This document shows, piece after piece, positions 45,346 through 54,012 of a DNA stretch of 64,000 nucleotides. The DNA is taken from the NCBI RefSeq assembly GCF_000373585.1, contig NZ_KB891940.1, positions 124,001-188,000 on the forward strand, in the 5' to 3' direction. The stretch comes from Streptomyces sp. MspMP-M5 (GTDB lineage: Bacteria > Actinomycetota > Actinomycetes > Streptomycetales > Streptomycetaceae). Within the stretch, counting starts at the first letter, position 1; each line of letters opens with the position of its first letter. Under the pieces are notes generated by a model. The model made no database searches, had not been told where the DNA came from, and saw only the letters and a list, made by a program, of their open reading frames with translations. The position numbers were made by a program, and so were the translations under genes.

Positions 45346-46619
45346 CACGCAGCCTCCACTGTTCCGGGGCGGCCCAGTACCAGCGCGCTCTGGAACCCGC
45401 CGAATCCGCTGCCGACGCTGAGGACCACGTCGGTGCGGTGCTCACGTGCCACGCGCGGCACGTAGTCCAGGTCGCACTCGGGCTCCGGCTCCGTGAGGTT
45501 GGCCGTGGGCGGCACCACCTGGTGCTCCAGGACGAGCGCGCACGCCGCGGCCTCCAACGCGCCGATGGCGCCCAGGGAGTGCCCGATCATGGACTTGATG
45601 GAGCTCACCGGCACCTCGTAGGCGTGTGCGCCCAGGCTGCGCTTGAAGGCCGCCGTCTCGTGCCGGTCGTTCTGCCGGGTTCCGGAGCCGTGGGCGTTGA
45701 CGTAGCCCACATCGGCCGGGTTCACGTGCGCCCGGTCGAGCGCCACGCGGATGGCCTCGCCGAGCTCCCGGCCGTCCGGCCGCAGCCCGGTCATGTGGTA
45801 CGCGTTGCTGCGATGGGCGAAGCCGAGCACGCTGCCGTACACGTGCGCGTTCCGGCGCCGGGCGGCCCCCGCCTCCTCGAGGATCAGCACGGCCGCGCCC
45901 TCCCCCAGCACGAACCCGTCGCGGCTGCGGTCGAAGGGGCGGGAGGCGTGCTCCGGATCGTCGTTGCGGGCGGTGGTGGCTTTGATGGCGTCGAAGCAGG
46001 CGGAGGTGATCGGCGAGATGGGCGCCTCCGAGGCGCCCGCGATCACGACGTCCGCGACGCCGTCCTCGATGAGCTGTGCGGCTTTCCCCACCGCGTCCAG
46101 GCCCGAGGTGCAGCCGGTGGACACGCACTCGACCTGGCCCTGGGCGCCATGCTCCCACGCCACCTCGGCGGCGATCGAACTGGGCACGAGGTAGTCGTAG
46201 AGCTCGGGTACGCCCTGGCGCTGGTCGACCTGCCAGGAGCGGCCTTGGTCGCTCACTCGGAGGTAGTTCTCCTCCAGCCGCGTGCTGCAGCCGACGGCGC
46301 TCCCCACGACGACGCCGACCCTCTCGGGAGGCAGCTCGCCTGGAACGAGGCCGCTGTCGGCCATCGCCTCACGGGCCGAGACCAGCGCGAATTGCGTCAC
46401 CCGGTCCAGCCGGGCGGCCCGGTCGGCGTCCAGCCCCGCGGCGACTGGGTCGAAGTCGCACTCGGCCGCGACACGGGAGCGGAAGCCGGAGGCGTCGAAC
46501 AGGGAAATCGGCCGGGTCGCGGTGCGGCCCGCCGTCAGCAGGTCCCAGTAGGCCCGGACGCCCAGGGCACCCGGCGAGACGACCCCGAGGCCGGTGATGA
46601 CTGCCTTCCGTCCGGCCAT
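45345..46619 (-). CDS. Type II PKS ketosynthase alpha
   Basis: A 424-residue beta-ketoacyl synthase. The catalytic Cys170 is in VSTGCTSGLDAVG, with His310 (NAHGSGTRQNDRHE), Lys342 and His347 (KSMIGHSLGA). The start MAGRKAVITGLGVVSPG at 46619 is standard; the long open frame to 46811 is not. It condenses malonyl extender units with the chain length factor. It is second in the leftward operon cyclase - KS - CLF - ACP/cyclase - DUF1772 - KR - ABM - ABM - amidohydrolase. Confidence 0.97.
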   Translation of the reverse strand: MAGRKAVITGLGVVSPGALGVRAYWDLLTAGRTATRPISLFDASGFRSRVAAECDFDPVAAGLDADRAARLDRVTQFALVSAREAMADSGLVPGELPPERVGVVVGSAVGCSTRLEENYLRVSDQGRSWQVDQRQGVPELYDYLVPSSIAAEVAWEHGAQGQVECVSTGCTSGLDAVGKAAQLIEDGVADVVIAGASEAPISPITSACFDAIKATTARNDDPEHASRPFDRSRDGFVLGEGAAVLILEEAGAARRRNAHVYGSVLGFAHRSNAYHMTGLRPDGRELGEAIRVALDRAHVNPADVGYVNAHGSGTRQNDRHETAAFKRSLGAHAYEVPVSSIKSMIGHSLGAIGALEAAACALVLEHQVVPPTANLTEPEPECDLDYVPRVAREHRTDVVLSVGSGFGGFQSALVLGRPGTVEAA

Positions 46620-46758
46620 CACGACCCCGTCCCGGACAGGGGCTCCGCAGGCCCGCCGAGGGCATCGGTCTCCATGTACCCGAGTGCCGCGCGGCGGGCC
46701 GGAGGCACCAGAGACAGGACGCGCAGGGAAGGAACGAGGCCGGCCCGGCAGATGGCCC

Positions 46759-47091
46759 TCACGAGTCCCCTCCGGCCGTCCACTCGTAGAAGGACTGCGC
46801 CATCGCGTCACGCGGCTCGCGCCAGCCCGGGTCGTACGGGACCACGAGCTGGGCCAGTTCGGAGTTGAGGTCCTGGAACTGCTTCGTCGATCGCGCCCTT
46901 TCCAGCCCGGGGCGGATGTCTTTGTCCGCCTCGATCAGGTGGAAGTACAGGTCGTGGAAGCCGAAGAGCGTGCGACGGCTGACGCCTACGTCATGGGGGA
47001 GGTCGGTGGTGTCGGAACTGGCGAACAGTTCTGCCACCCGCTGCCGGTGCACGGGCTCCAGCCGGGCGACGATGAGCGTCCGATGTGGCAT
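46759..47091 (-). CDS. TcmI-family polyketide cyclase
   Basis: A 110-residue ferredoxin-like protein. The N-terminus PHRTLIVARLEPVHRQRVAE and the segments SSDTTDLPHDVGVSRRTLF and DLYFHLIEAD are diagnostic of TcmI-type cyclases. These close a later ring in tetracenomycin-like and pentangular polyketides. It is the first gene of the leftward PKS operon. Together with the TcmJ-like cupin and the TcmN-like domain, it suggests a multi-ring aglycone. Confidence 0.93.
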   Translation of the reverse strand: MPHRTLIVARLEPVHRQRVAELFASSDTTDLPHDVGVSRRTLFGFHDLYFHLIEADKDIRPGLERARSTKQFQDLNSELAQLVVPYDPGWREPRDAMAQSFYEWTAGGDS

Positions 47092-47275
47092 GCCAACGGT
47101 CCTTTCCTGGTTCCTCGGCGAGGACCAATCCACCATTGGGTGCGTTAGTCGACTCTCGGTCCAGCGAAGTTGGTGCCCTGGGTACGGCGGTGGGGGTACG
47201 AGCGGCACTTGACCGGCTCCCGAGGACGGCGGCCCAGGGTGAAGCCGGCTTATCCCCGCGTCGGAAGGACGTCCC
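47092..47275. promoter_or_regulatory. Divergent promoter region, PKS operon / P450 pair
   Basis: 184 bases between the TcmI-type cyclase and the first P450. It should hold the main PKS promoter and be a target for the SARP regulator. I could not identify SARP heptamer repeats with confidence. Confidence 0.5.
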
Positions 47276-48418
47276 GTGACCGGCAGGACCCTTACGTATC
47301 CGTTCGCGTGGCCGTCCCCCTCCGAACAGCCGAAGGAATTCACGGGACTCCACGACGAACCCGTCGTCACTGTCGTGCTGCCGAGCGGTGACGAGGCGCT
47401 GCTCGTCACCCGGTACCAGGACATCCGTGCGCTGCTGACCGACCCCCGGGTCAGCAAGAACCGGAACCGGCCCGGCATCGCCAGAATGACGACCCGCAAG
47501 GTCAAGGCATTCCAGAGCCAGGTGTCCATGGATCCGCCCGCACACACCCGGATGCGGTCCCTGATCTCCAAGGCGTTCACACCGGCCCGGGTGGAGGGGC
47601 TGCGGCCGCGGATCGAGGAACTGGCCGAGGAGCTGCTCGACGCGATGGAGGCTGGGCCCCGGCCCGTGGACTTCGCCACGGCTTTCGCGTTCCCGCTGAG
47701 CATCCAGGTCATCTGCGAACTGCTGGGCGTGCCGGCGGACGAGCGTGAGCAGTTCGCCCTGAAGCAGACACCTCCGTGGGACTACATGACGGAGCTCATC
47801 GCACGTAAACGCGCCGACCCGGGCGACGACTTGATCAGCGCACTGATCGAGGTCCACGACGAGGAGGACGGCCGCCTGGACGCCACCGAGCTGCACTGGT
47901 GGTCCACGATGCTGCTGCTGGCCGGGTACGAGACCACCGCGAACCAGCTGTGCAGCGCGGTGGTCATGCTGACGTCCCACCCCGACCAGCTCGCCAAGCT
48001 CACACAGGACCCGGGACTGCTGCCCGGTGCGGTCGAGGAACTGCTGCGCTGCCAGGTGGTGGGCACCTCGCTGTCGATGCTGCGGTACGTCACCGACGAC
48101 ATCGAGGTCGGCGGTGTCACCATCCCGCGCGGCTCCAGCATCATCACCGCGCTGGAGGTCGCCAACCACGACCCGTCCGCCTTCCGCTGCCCCGCCCACT
48201 TCGACGTCACCCGCTCCGGGGACTCACCGCAACTGACCTTCAGCGTCGGCCGACACTTCTGCGTCGGCGCCTCGCTCGCCCGGGCCGAACTGCAGATCGG
48301 CCTTGCTTCACTGCTGCACCGCTTCCCGAACCTGCGGCTCGGCGTGCCGGCGGACCGCCTGGTGCGCGTCGAGGACGCCTTCACCCAGGGCTTCCGTGAA
48401 GTCCCCGTGACCTGGTGA
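47276..48418 (+). CDS. Cytochrome P450 I, with shortened F-G region
   Basis: A 380-residue bacterial P450. I-helix AGYETT is at 216-221, the K-helix ExxR is in EELLR, and the heme loop FSVGRHFCVG has Cys329 as ligand. Between GVPADEREQF (about 151-160) and ARKRADPGDDL it has only ALKQTPPWDYMTELI. The neighbouring P450 has about 18 more residues there. This is the F-G region that forms the substrate lid. All catalytic motifs remain. GTG start behind GGAAGG. It could be an unusual oxidase with an open pocket, or a damaged copy. Confidence 0.9.
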   Translation: MTGRTLTYPFAWPSPSEQPKEFTGLHDEPVVTVVLPSGDEALLVTRYQDIRALLTDPRVSKNRNRPGIARMTTRKVKAFQSQVSMDPPAHTRMRSLISKAFTPARVEGLRPRIEELAEELLDAMEAGPRPVDFATAFAFPLSIQVICELLGVPADEREQFALKQTPPWDYMTELIARKRADPGDDLISALIEVHDEEDGRLDATELHWWSTMLLLAGYETTANQLCSAVVMLTSHPDQLAKLTQDPGLLPGAVEELLRCQVVGTSLSMLRYVTDDIEVGGVTIPRGSSIITALEVANHDPSAFRCPAHFDVTRSGDSPQLTFSVGRHFCVGASLARAELQIGLASLLHRFPNLRLGVPADRLVRVEDAFTQGFREVPVTW

Positions 48419-48442
48419 GCCCGTACCCGGAAAGGCCCTGCC

Positions 48443-49630
48443 ATGGCTGAACGCTGCCCCTATCCCTTCCCGCGCCCCACGGCACTGGGCGTCCCGGAGC
48501 GCCTCGCCGGGGTCCACGACGAGCCGCTGGTGCCGGTCGTGCTGCCGAGCGGCGACGAGGCCGTTCTGCTGACCCGGTACCGGGACGTGCGGCAGGTGCT
48601 CACCGACGACCGCCTCAGCCGCAATCTGAACCGGCCGGACGCGGCCCGCATCAGCCGGCACAACAGCATGTTCCAGGACCCGCGCATCAACCCGGACCCG
48701 CCCGAGCACACGCGGGTGCGCAACCTGGTCGCCAAGGCCTTCAGCGCGGCCCGCGTACAGCGGCTCGAACCGCACATCCGGGCCGTGGTCGACGAACTCC
48801 TCGACGCGATGGAACGCTCCGGCGGCCCCCTCGACCTCAACGAGGCACTCGCCTTCCCGCTGCCGGTCCGCGTCATCTGCAGCCTGCTCGGAGTACCCGA
48901 CGAGGACGTGGCGCTGTTTCGGCACTGGACGTCGGCGTTCCTGTCCATCAGCCACTTCCCGCCCGAGGAGATCCGGGCGGCGATGGCGGAGATGAGCCGC
49001 TACATCGCCGAGCACATCTCCCACCGCCGCGCACACCCCGGCGACGACCTGGTCAGCGCGATGATCCGGGCCCGCGACGATGAGGGGCAGCTGAGCGAGT
49101 ACGAACTGCAGTGGTGGTGCCGACTGCTTCTCCTCGTCGGATATGAGACGACCGCAACGCAACTCGGCGGCGGCATCGCCATGCTGCTCAGCCACCCCGA
49201 GCAGCTGCGGCTGCTGCGTGCGGATCCGGCGCTTCTGCCGAACGCGATCGAGGAGCTGCTCCGCTGGAAGCTCGTCGGCTCCTCTGTGTCGATGTTGCGG
49301 TACGCGACCGACGACATCGAGCTGGAGGATTGCGTGATCAAGAAGGGTATGAGCGTCATCCCCGGGGCCGACTGCGCCAACCAGGACCCTGAACGCTTTC
49401 CCGACCCCCGGGCCTTCGACATCACCCGCTCCGAGAACCCTCACCTCACCTTCAGCCTCGGCCCCCACTTCTGCATCGGCGCCTCTCTCGCCCGAGCGGA
49501 ACTCCGCATCGCCACGGAGGCCCTACTGGCCCGCTTTCCGAACCTGCGGCTGGCGGTACCGGCCGAGGAGTTGAAGAGGGAGGAGGGGGCGTTGCTGGAG
49601 GGGTTCACCGAGATTCCCGTGAGCTGGTAG
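48443..49630 (+). CDS. Cytochrome P450 II
   Basis: A 395-residue P450, a paralogue of the one upstream. The I-helix reads VGYETT (232-237), with Val in place of the usual Ala. The heme loop is FSLGPHFCIG with Cys344. The N-termini of the pair are alike (VHDEPLVPVVLPSGDEAVLL against LHDEPVVTVVLPSGDEALLV), so they arose by tandem duplication. Likely roles are hydroxylation, oxidative coupling or ring rearrangement of the aglycone. It needs a ferredoxin, and none is encoded nearby. Confidence 0.93.
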   Translation: MAERCPYPFPRPTALGVPERLAGVHDEPLVPVVLPSGDEAVLLTRYRDVRQVLTDDRLSRNLNRPDAARISRHNSMFQDPRINPDPPEHTRVRNLVAKAFSAARVQRLEPHIRAVVDELLDAMERSGGPLDLNEALAFPLPVRVICSLLGVPDEDVALFRHWTSAFLSISHFPPEEIRAAMAEMSRYIAEHISHRRAHPGDDLVSAMIRARDDEGQLSEYELQWWCRLLLLVGYETTATQLGGGIAMLLSHPEQLRLLRADPALLPNAIEELLRWKLVGSSVSMLRYATDDIELEDCVIKKGMSVIPGADCANQDPERFPDPRAFDITRSENPHLTFSLGPHFCIGASLARAELRIATEALLARFPNLRLAVPAEELKREEGALLEGFTEIPVSW

Positions 49631-49733
49631 CGCCCGGTCGCCCTCGCCGGCGTCGGCACCTGCTGCCGTCGGCCGTCACCCCACCCCGGCCAGGACGGCC
49701 CCTAGATTGGCCGGTCAATTCAGCGGAGGTCAC

Positions 49734-50231
49734 ATGTCCCCGTCCGAAGCAACGTCCCCGGCAGCGCGGCACGCTCCGGCCGGCCGCCCCGGCCTGCCCG
49801 CCCCGAGGCCGATCGCGCAACGCCGTGCCGACACCGAGCGGCTGCTGGCGCAGGAGCGGCACCTCTGGCTCGCCAGCAAGGGGCCCCGCCCGCACATGGT
49901 CCCGCTCTCCTATGTCTTCGACGGCGGTGTGATCACCATGCTCACCCGCCGGTCGGGTCGCACCGCGCGGAACCTGGCGGCCAACGGCCTGGTCCGGGCG
50001 GCATTCGGCGCGGCGACCGACGTGGTGCTGATCGACGGCACCGTGAAACTGACCGATCCGGCGGACGCCCCGCCCGAGGTCCGGGCTCGTCACGCCCGTC
50101 TCCCGCTCGACCCCGACCGTGTCGAAGATGCCGTGAGCGTGTGCCTGACGCCACGCCGCGTCCAAGCCTGGCGGAACTTCGGGGAGATGCCGGACCGCGT
50201 CATCATGCACGACGGCGTCTGGCTCGTCTGA
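49734..50231 (+). CDS. PPOX-class split-barrel flavin/F420-binding protein
   Basis: A 165-residue protein: RHLWLASKGPRPHMVPLSYV, FDGGVITMLTRRSGRTARNL and AWRNFGEMPDRVIMHDGVWL. This matches pyridoxamine-5-phosphate-oxidase-like proteins, including F420-dependent reductases. ATG at 49734 behind GGAGG. It is convergent with an LLM F420-type oxidoreductase, so a shared deazaflavin chemistry is possible. The substrate is unknown, and a general cellular role cannot be excluded. Confidence 0.8.
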   Translation: MSPSEATSPAARHAPAGRPGLPAPRPIAQRRADTERLLAQERHLWLASKGPRPHMVPLSYVFDGGVITMLTRRSGRTARNLAANGLVRAAFGAATDVVLIDGTVKLTDPADAPPEVRARHARLPLDPDRVEDAVSVCLTPRRVQAWRNFGEMPDRVIMHDGVWLV

Positions 50232-50299
50232 CTCGCGTGCTGCGGGTGCGCGGGCCTGCGGCCACCGGCCGTCACCAGGCCCACCCCCGCGCCCGCGGT

Positions 50300-51322
50300 T
50301 CAGCCCATGCCGCCCGCGGCTCCCACGTCCGCCATCGCCTCCGCCGCCCCCCGCACCACCGCGAGCTGCCCCGCCAGCGTGCGGTCGAGCACCGTGAGCC
50401 CCAGCGTCGTGACCCCTGCCGCGGCGTACTCGGCGATCCGTGGCGCGATGCGGTCCACCGGCCCGATCAGGGCGGTGCGGTCCATGAAGGCGAAGGGGAC
50501 GGCCTTGGCCGCACCCGCCCGGTCGCCCGCCGCGCAGCGGGCGTGGATTTCCTCGGCGGCTTCGCCGAAGCCCATTTCGGTGGCGAGAGCGAAGTAGATA
50601 CCGCGTTCCTTGCTGGCGAGACCTATGAAGTTCGCGTAGTAGCCGCGCAGTGTGTCGGCAGCCTGCTCCGGGTCGTCGGCGAGGGCGATCGGGACCGAGG
50701 GGACGACCTCGAAACCGTCCAGGCTGCCCCGTACCTCGCGCACCAGCTCCAGGGATTCGGCGATGCGCCGCGGTGAGCTGAAGACGCCGACCCAGCCGTC
50801 CGCGATCTCCGCGGCGAGGCGCAGACTGCGGGGGCGGACGCCGGCCAGGTAGAGGGGAAGGTCGGCGCGGACGGGCGCGGCGGCGAGGTGGGCCGCCTCG
50901 TCGGCCCCTTCGGGCGGCAGCGGGTAGTGGCGGCCGGGATGGCGGACCGGCTCGCCGCGCAGCGCCATCCGTACCACCGTTACGTACTCGCGCAGGCGAC
51001 TCAGCGGCTCGGGGAACGGGACGCCGTACCAGCCCAGGGACACGTCGGGGTTGGACACCCCGAGACCGAGCCGGAACCGCCCGCCGGACACGCTGTCGAG
51101 GGTGGCCGCGGTGAGCGCGGTCATCACGGGGGCGCGGGCAGGCACCTGCATCACTCCGGACGCCAGTGCGATCCGCCGCGTGCGCGCCGCTACGGCACCC
51201 AGCACCGTGGGGGCGTCCGAGCGGAACCCCTCCGGTACGAGGGCCATGCCGTATCCCAGCCGCTCGGCCTCCTCCGCTACGTCGCAGGCGGTCTCGTGGG
51301 ACAGGAAGACTCCCAGCTCCAT
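50300..51322 (-). CDS. LLM-class (luciferase-like) flavin/F420-dependent oxidoreductase
   Basis: A 340-residue TIM-barrel enzyme. It begins MELGVFLSHETACDVAEEAE; LASGVMQVPARAPVMTALTAATLD and GGRFRLGLGVSNPD are typical of the F420-dependent branch of the bacterial luciferase family. The ATG at 51322 follows AAGGAG; the frame opens at 51511. In biosynthetic clusters such enzymes reduce C=C or C=O bonds or hydroxylate. It is transcribed from the same region as the divergent glycosyltransferase operon. Confidence 0.88.
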   Translation of the reverse strand: MELGVFLSHETACDVAEEAERLGYGMALVPEGFRSDAPTVLGAVAARTRRIALASGVMQVPARAPVMTALTAATLDSVSGGRFRLGLGVSNPDVSLGWYGVPFPEPLSRLREYVTVVRMALRGEPVRHPGRHYPLPPEGADEAAHLAAAPVRADLPLYLAGVRPRSLRLAAEIADGWVGVFSSPRRIAESLELVREVRGSLDGFEVVPSVPIALADDPEQAADTLRGYYANFIGLASKERGIYFALATEMGFGEAAEEIHARCAAGDRAGAAKAVPFAFMDRTALIGPVDRIAPRIAEYAAAGVTTLGLTVLDRTLAGQLAVVRGAAEAMADVGAAGGMG

Positions 51323-51525
51323 GGCTGAACTCCTTGATCGGATGCCCGCATCCTCACCGCGCGCCCTCAAGGACGGGCGGAGCCGTGGTCGACGCGGTAG
51401 GGCGGCATGGCGCCCGTTCCAGGCGCGCTTCACCGCAACGCGAACGATCCCCGAGCAGCGGGCCGCAGGATGGGGCCCCGTGCTGACACGGCCCAGGGAA
51501 GGCCCGACCACAGAAGGTTTCTGCC
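51323..51525. promoter_or_regulatory. Divergent promoter region, LLM gene / glycosyltransferase operon
   Basis: 203 bases between the two starts, with no gene. It should drive both the leftward LLM gene and the six-gene rightward operon. No clear consensus elements were found. Confidence 0.5.
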
Positions 51526-52743
51526 ATGCGTGTGCTGTTCACCAGTTGGGCCTGGGCCTCGCACTACATGCCGCTCGCGCCGCTGGCCTGGGCGCTCCAG
51601 GCGGCGGGCCATGAGGTCCGCGTCGCCAGTCAGCCGGCGCTGACCGGGGTGATCAACGACTCGGGTGCGGCTGCCGTGCCCGTCGGTCCGGATCTGGACC
51701 ACGACGAGGTACGGAGCCGGCAGATGGCGGGGATGACGTTCTCGGACGTTCCCAGGGTGCCGACCGCCGGGTCCTCCATGGCGGGCTGGCCGCCCGAGCG
51801 GCTGCGCCGGGTGCGGCAGGTGTTCGGGACCTTCGCGGCGTACTCCGATGCGATGCTGGACGAGCTCGCCGCGTTCGCCCGGGCCTGGCGGCCCGACCTG
51901 GTGGTGTACGACCCCACCACTTACGCCGGCCCGCTCGTCGCGGCGGCGCTCGGTGTGCCCGCGGTGCGGCATGTGCACGGCATCGACGTCACCTACCAGG
52001 CCCGGGACGTCGTCCCGGATCTGATCGGGGACATGGCCGGACGTCTGGGGGTGGGCGAGGTGGACGTCCTCGGGCACGCGACCGTCGACCCGTGCCCGCC
52101 GAGCCTGCAGATCCCCTCGGACGTGCGCCGCATCGCCGTGCGCTATGTCCCCTACAACGGCCCTGCGGTGCTTCCGCACTGGTTGCGAGCCCGGCCCACG
52201 CGGCCCCGGGTCTGCGTGACGTGGGGGACGTCGACCAGCCGTATCACGGGACCGGACACGTTCATGCCGGCGCGGCTCCTCCGGGCGCTGGCGGGGATGG
52301 ACGTCGATGTCGTGATGGCCCTGACCGGCGGGGACGCGGACCGTCTCGGGGACGTCCCGGAGCAGGTGCGGGTGGTGGACTCACTCGCCCTGCACCTGGT
52401 GCTGCCCGAATGCGCCGCGATCATCCACCAGGGCGGCAACGGCACCGCCCTGACGGCCGCGGTGCACGGGGTGCCGCAGCTCGTCCTCCCGCAGATTCCG
52501 GACCAGATGTTCCAGGCGGAGCGTGTGCGGGTGGTGGGGGCCGGGGACGTGCTGCGGCCCGGAGAGTTCAGCGAGCTCGAGACGGCCAAGAGGCTCGACG
52601 CGGTCCTCAACACCGACACGTACCGCAGCCGTGCGCAGGCGCTGCGCGAGGAGATGCGGGAGCAACCCGCACCGGCCGAGGCGGTCGCCCGGCTTGAAGA
52701 GCTGGCTGCCGGGCGGTGCTCGCCGGCTGCCCGGAGACTGTAA
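51526..52743 (+). CDS. GT1-family antibiotic glycosyltransferase B
   Basis: A 405-residue GT-B enzyme: MRVLFTSWAWASHYMPLAPL at the N-terminus, DPCPPSLQIP near 188, and VTWGTSTSRI near 231. The donor motif is HQGGNGT (301-307) with Asn in place of the usual Ala. It is the most divergent of the three glycosyltransferases and heads the rightward operon. Different donor or acceptor use from A and C is likely. Confidence 0.92.
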   Translation: MRVLFTSWAWASHYMPLAPLAWALQAAGHEVRVASQPALTGVINDSGAAAVPVGPDLDHDEVRSRQMAGMTFSDVPRVPTAGSSMAGWPPERLRRVRQVFGTFAAYSDAMLDELAAFARAWRPDLVVYDPTTYAGPLVAAALGVPAVRHVHGIDVTYQARDVVPDLIGDMAGRLGVGEVDVLGHATVDPCPPSLQIPSDVRRIAVRYVPYNGPAVLPHWLRARPTRPRVCVTWGTSTSRITGPDTFMPARLLRALAGMDVDVVMALTGGDADRLGDVPEQVRVVDSLALHLVLPECAAIIHQGGNGTALTAAVHGVPQLVLPQIPDQMFQAERVRVVGAGDVLRPGEFSELETAKRLDAVLNTDTYRSRAQALREEMREQPAPAEAVARLEELAAGRCSPAARRL

Positions 52744-52755
52744 GGAGGCAGACTG

Positions 52756-53958
52756 ATGCGTGCGTTGTTCATCACCTGGGCCTGGGGGTCGCACTACTAC
52801 CCCATGGTGCCTTTCGGCTGGGCGCTGCGGGCCGCGGGCCACGAGGTCATGGTCGCCAGCCAACCTTCGTTCGCCAAGACCATCACTCAGGCCGGGCTGC
52901 CCGCGCTGCCGGTCGGCGACGACATCGACCTGAAATCCCGCGTCGTCGTGCCCGGAAGGCCGCGTCCGGCGAGCCGGGACGAGGGCGACAAGCGGCATGC
53001 CTCGGCAGCCGAGCGCGGGCTGCGGGACATCAGCTGGACGGCGGCGCCCGCCGAGAGCGCGGCGGCGATGGCGGTCGACACCTACCGGTTCGCCGAGAGC
53101 TGGAAGCCCGATGTCGTCGTGTACGAGCCGATGGCCTACCTCGGCCCCGGCCTCGCCCACGATCTGGGCGTGCCCGCGCTGCGCCTGTTGTGGGCCACCG
53201 ACTTCGCCGCCTCCATCGTCCAGCGCAACCCGGACATGCTCACCCGTCTTGACGGGCAGCTCGGCCAGGACATGGCACGGTCGTTCGGCGATGTGACGCT
53301 CGATCCGTGCCCGCCGTCGCTGCAGATCACCAACGGCGACGATGTGGTGCGCAGACCGATGCGGTACGTGCCCTACAACGGCCCCGCCGTGCTGCCCACC
53401 ACCCTGCGCACTCCACCCACCCGGCCAAGGATCGCCGTCACCTGGGGCGGCTCGCTTTTCGACCTGGGCTGGCACGACGGCATCCTCGGCCCCCGCGTCG
53501 CCCGCGCCCTCGCCGGACACGACGTCGAGATCGTGATCGCCACCAGCGAAGCCCAACGGCACCTCTACACCGACTTGCCCGGCAACGTCACCCACATCGG
53601 GCCCATCGCCCTGCACCTGCTCCTGCCGTCCTGCGACGCCATCATCCACCAGGGCGGAGCCGGCACCACCATGACCGCCATGACCACTGGCACCCCCCAA
53701 CTCATCATGCCCTGGGCCCCCGACGCCCTCATCAACGCCGAGCAGATCGAGAAGGCCGGCGCCGGACGGCTCCAGCCCACCCTCGACCTCGACGACGCCG
53801 GACTGCGCGCCGCTGTGGACGCCTTCCTCGCCGACCTGCCCGTCCATAAAAAGGCCGCCGATCTCCTGCACGCCGAACACCTCGACATGCCCACCCCCGC
53901 CGACGTCGCCCGCCACATCGAACAGATCGTCCCGGTGGACGGCCATGCGCGCCCCTGA
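52756..53958 (+). CDS. GT1-family antibiotic glycosyltransferase C
   Basis: A 400-residue GT-B enzyme beginning MRALFITWAWGSHYYPMVPF, with donor motif HQGGAGTTMTAM from 298. It is close to glycosyltransferase A at 32936 (shared FGWALRAAGHE, YEPMAYLGPG, ALRLLWATDF, MRYVPYNGPA and LHLLLPSC), so A and C are duplicates. It starts 12 bases after gene B, behind AAGGAGG. A, B and C together suggest up to three sugar transfers. Confidence 0.92.
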   Translation: MRALFITWAWGSHYYPMVPFGWALRAAGHEVMVASQPSFAKTITQAGLPALPVGDDIDLKSRVVVPGRPRPASRDEGDKRHASAAERGLRDISWTAAPAESAAAMAVDTYRFAESWKPDVVVYEPMAYLGPGLAHDLGVPALRLLWATDFAASIVQRNPDMLTRLDGQLGQDMARSFGDVTLDPCPPSLQITNGDDVVRRPMRYVPYNGPAVLPTTLRTPPTRPRIAVTWGGSLFDLGWHDGILGPRVARALAGHDVEIVIATSEAQRHLYTDLPGNVTHIGPIALHLLLPSCDAIIHQGGAGTTMTAMTTGTPQLIMPWAPDALINAEQIEKAGAGRLQPTLDLDDAGLRAAVDAFLADLPVHKKAADLLHAEHLDMPTPADVARHIEQIVPVDGHARP

Positions 53959-54012
53959 CGGGCGTACCCCCAACCATCCGCGGTGACTCCTCAGCACGAA
54001 AGGCAGCGAGCG

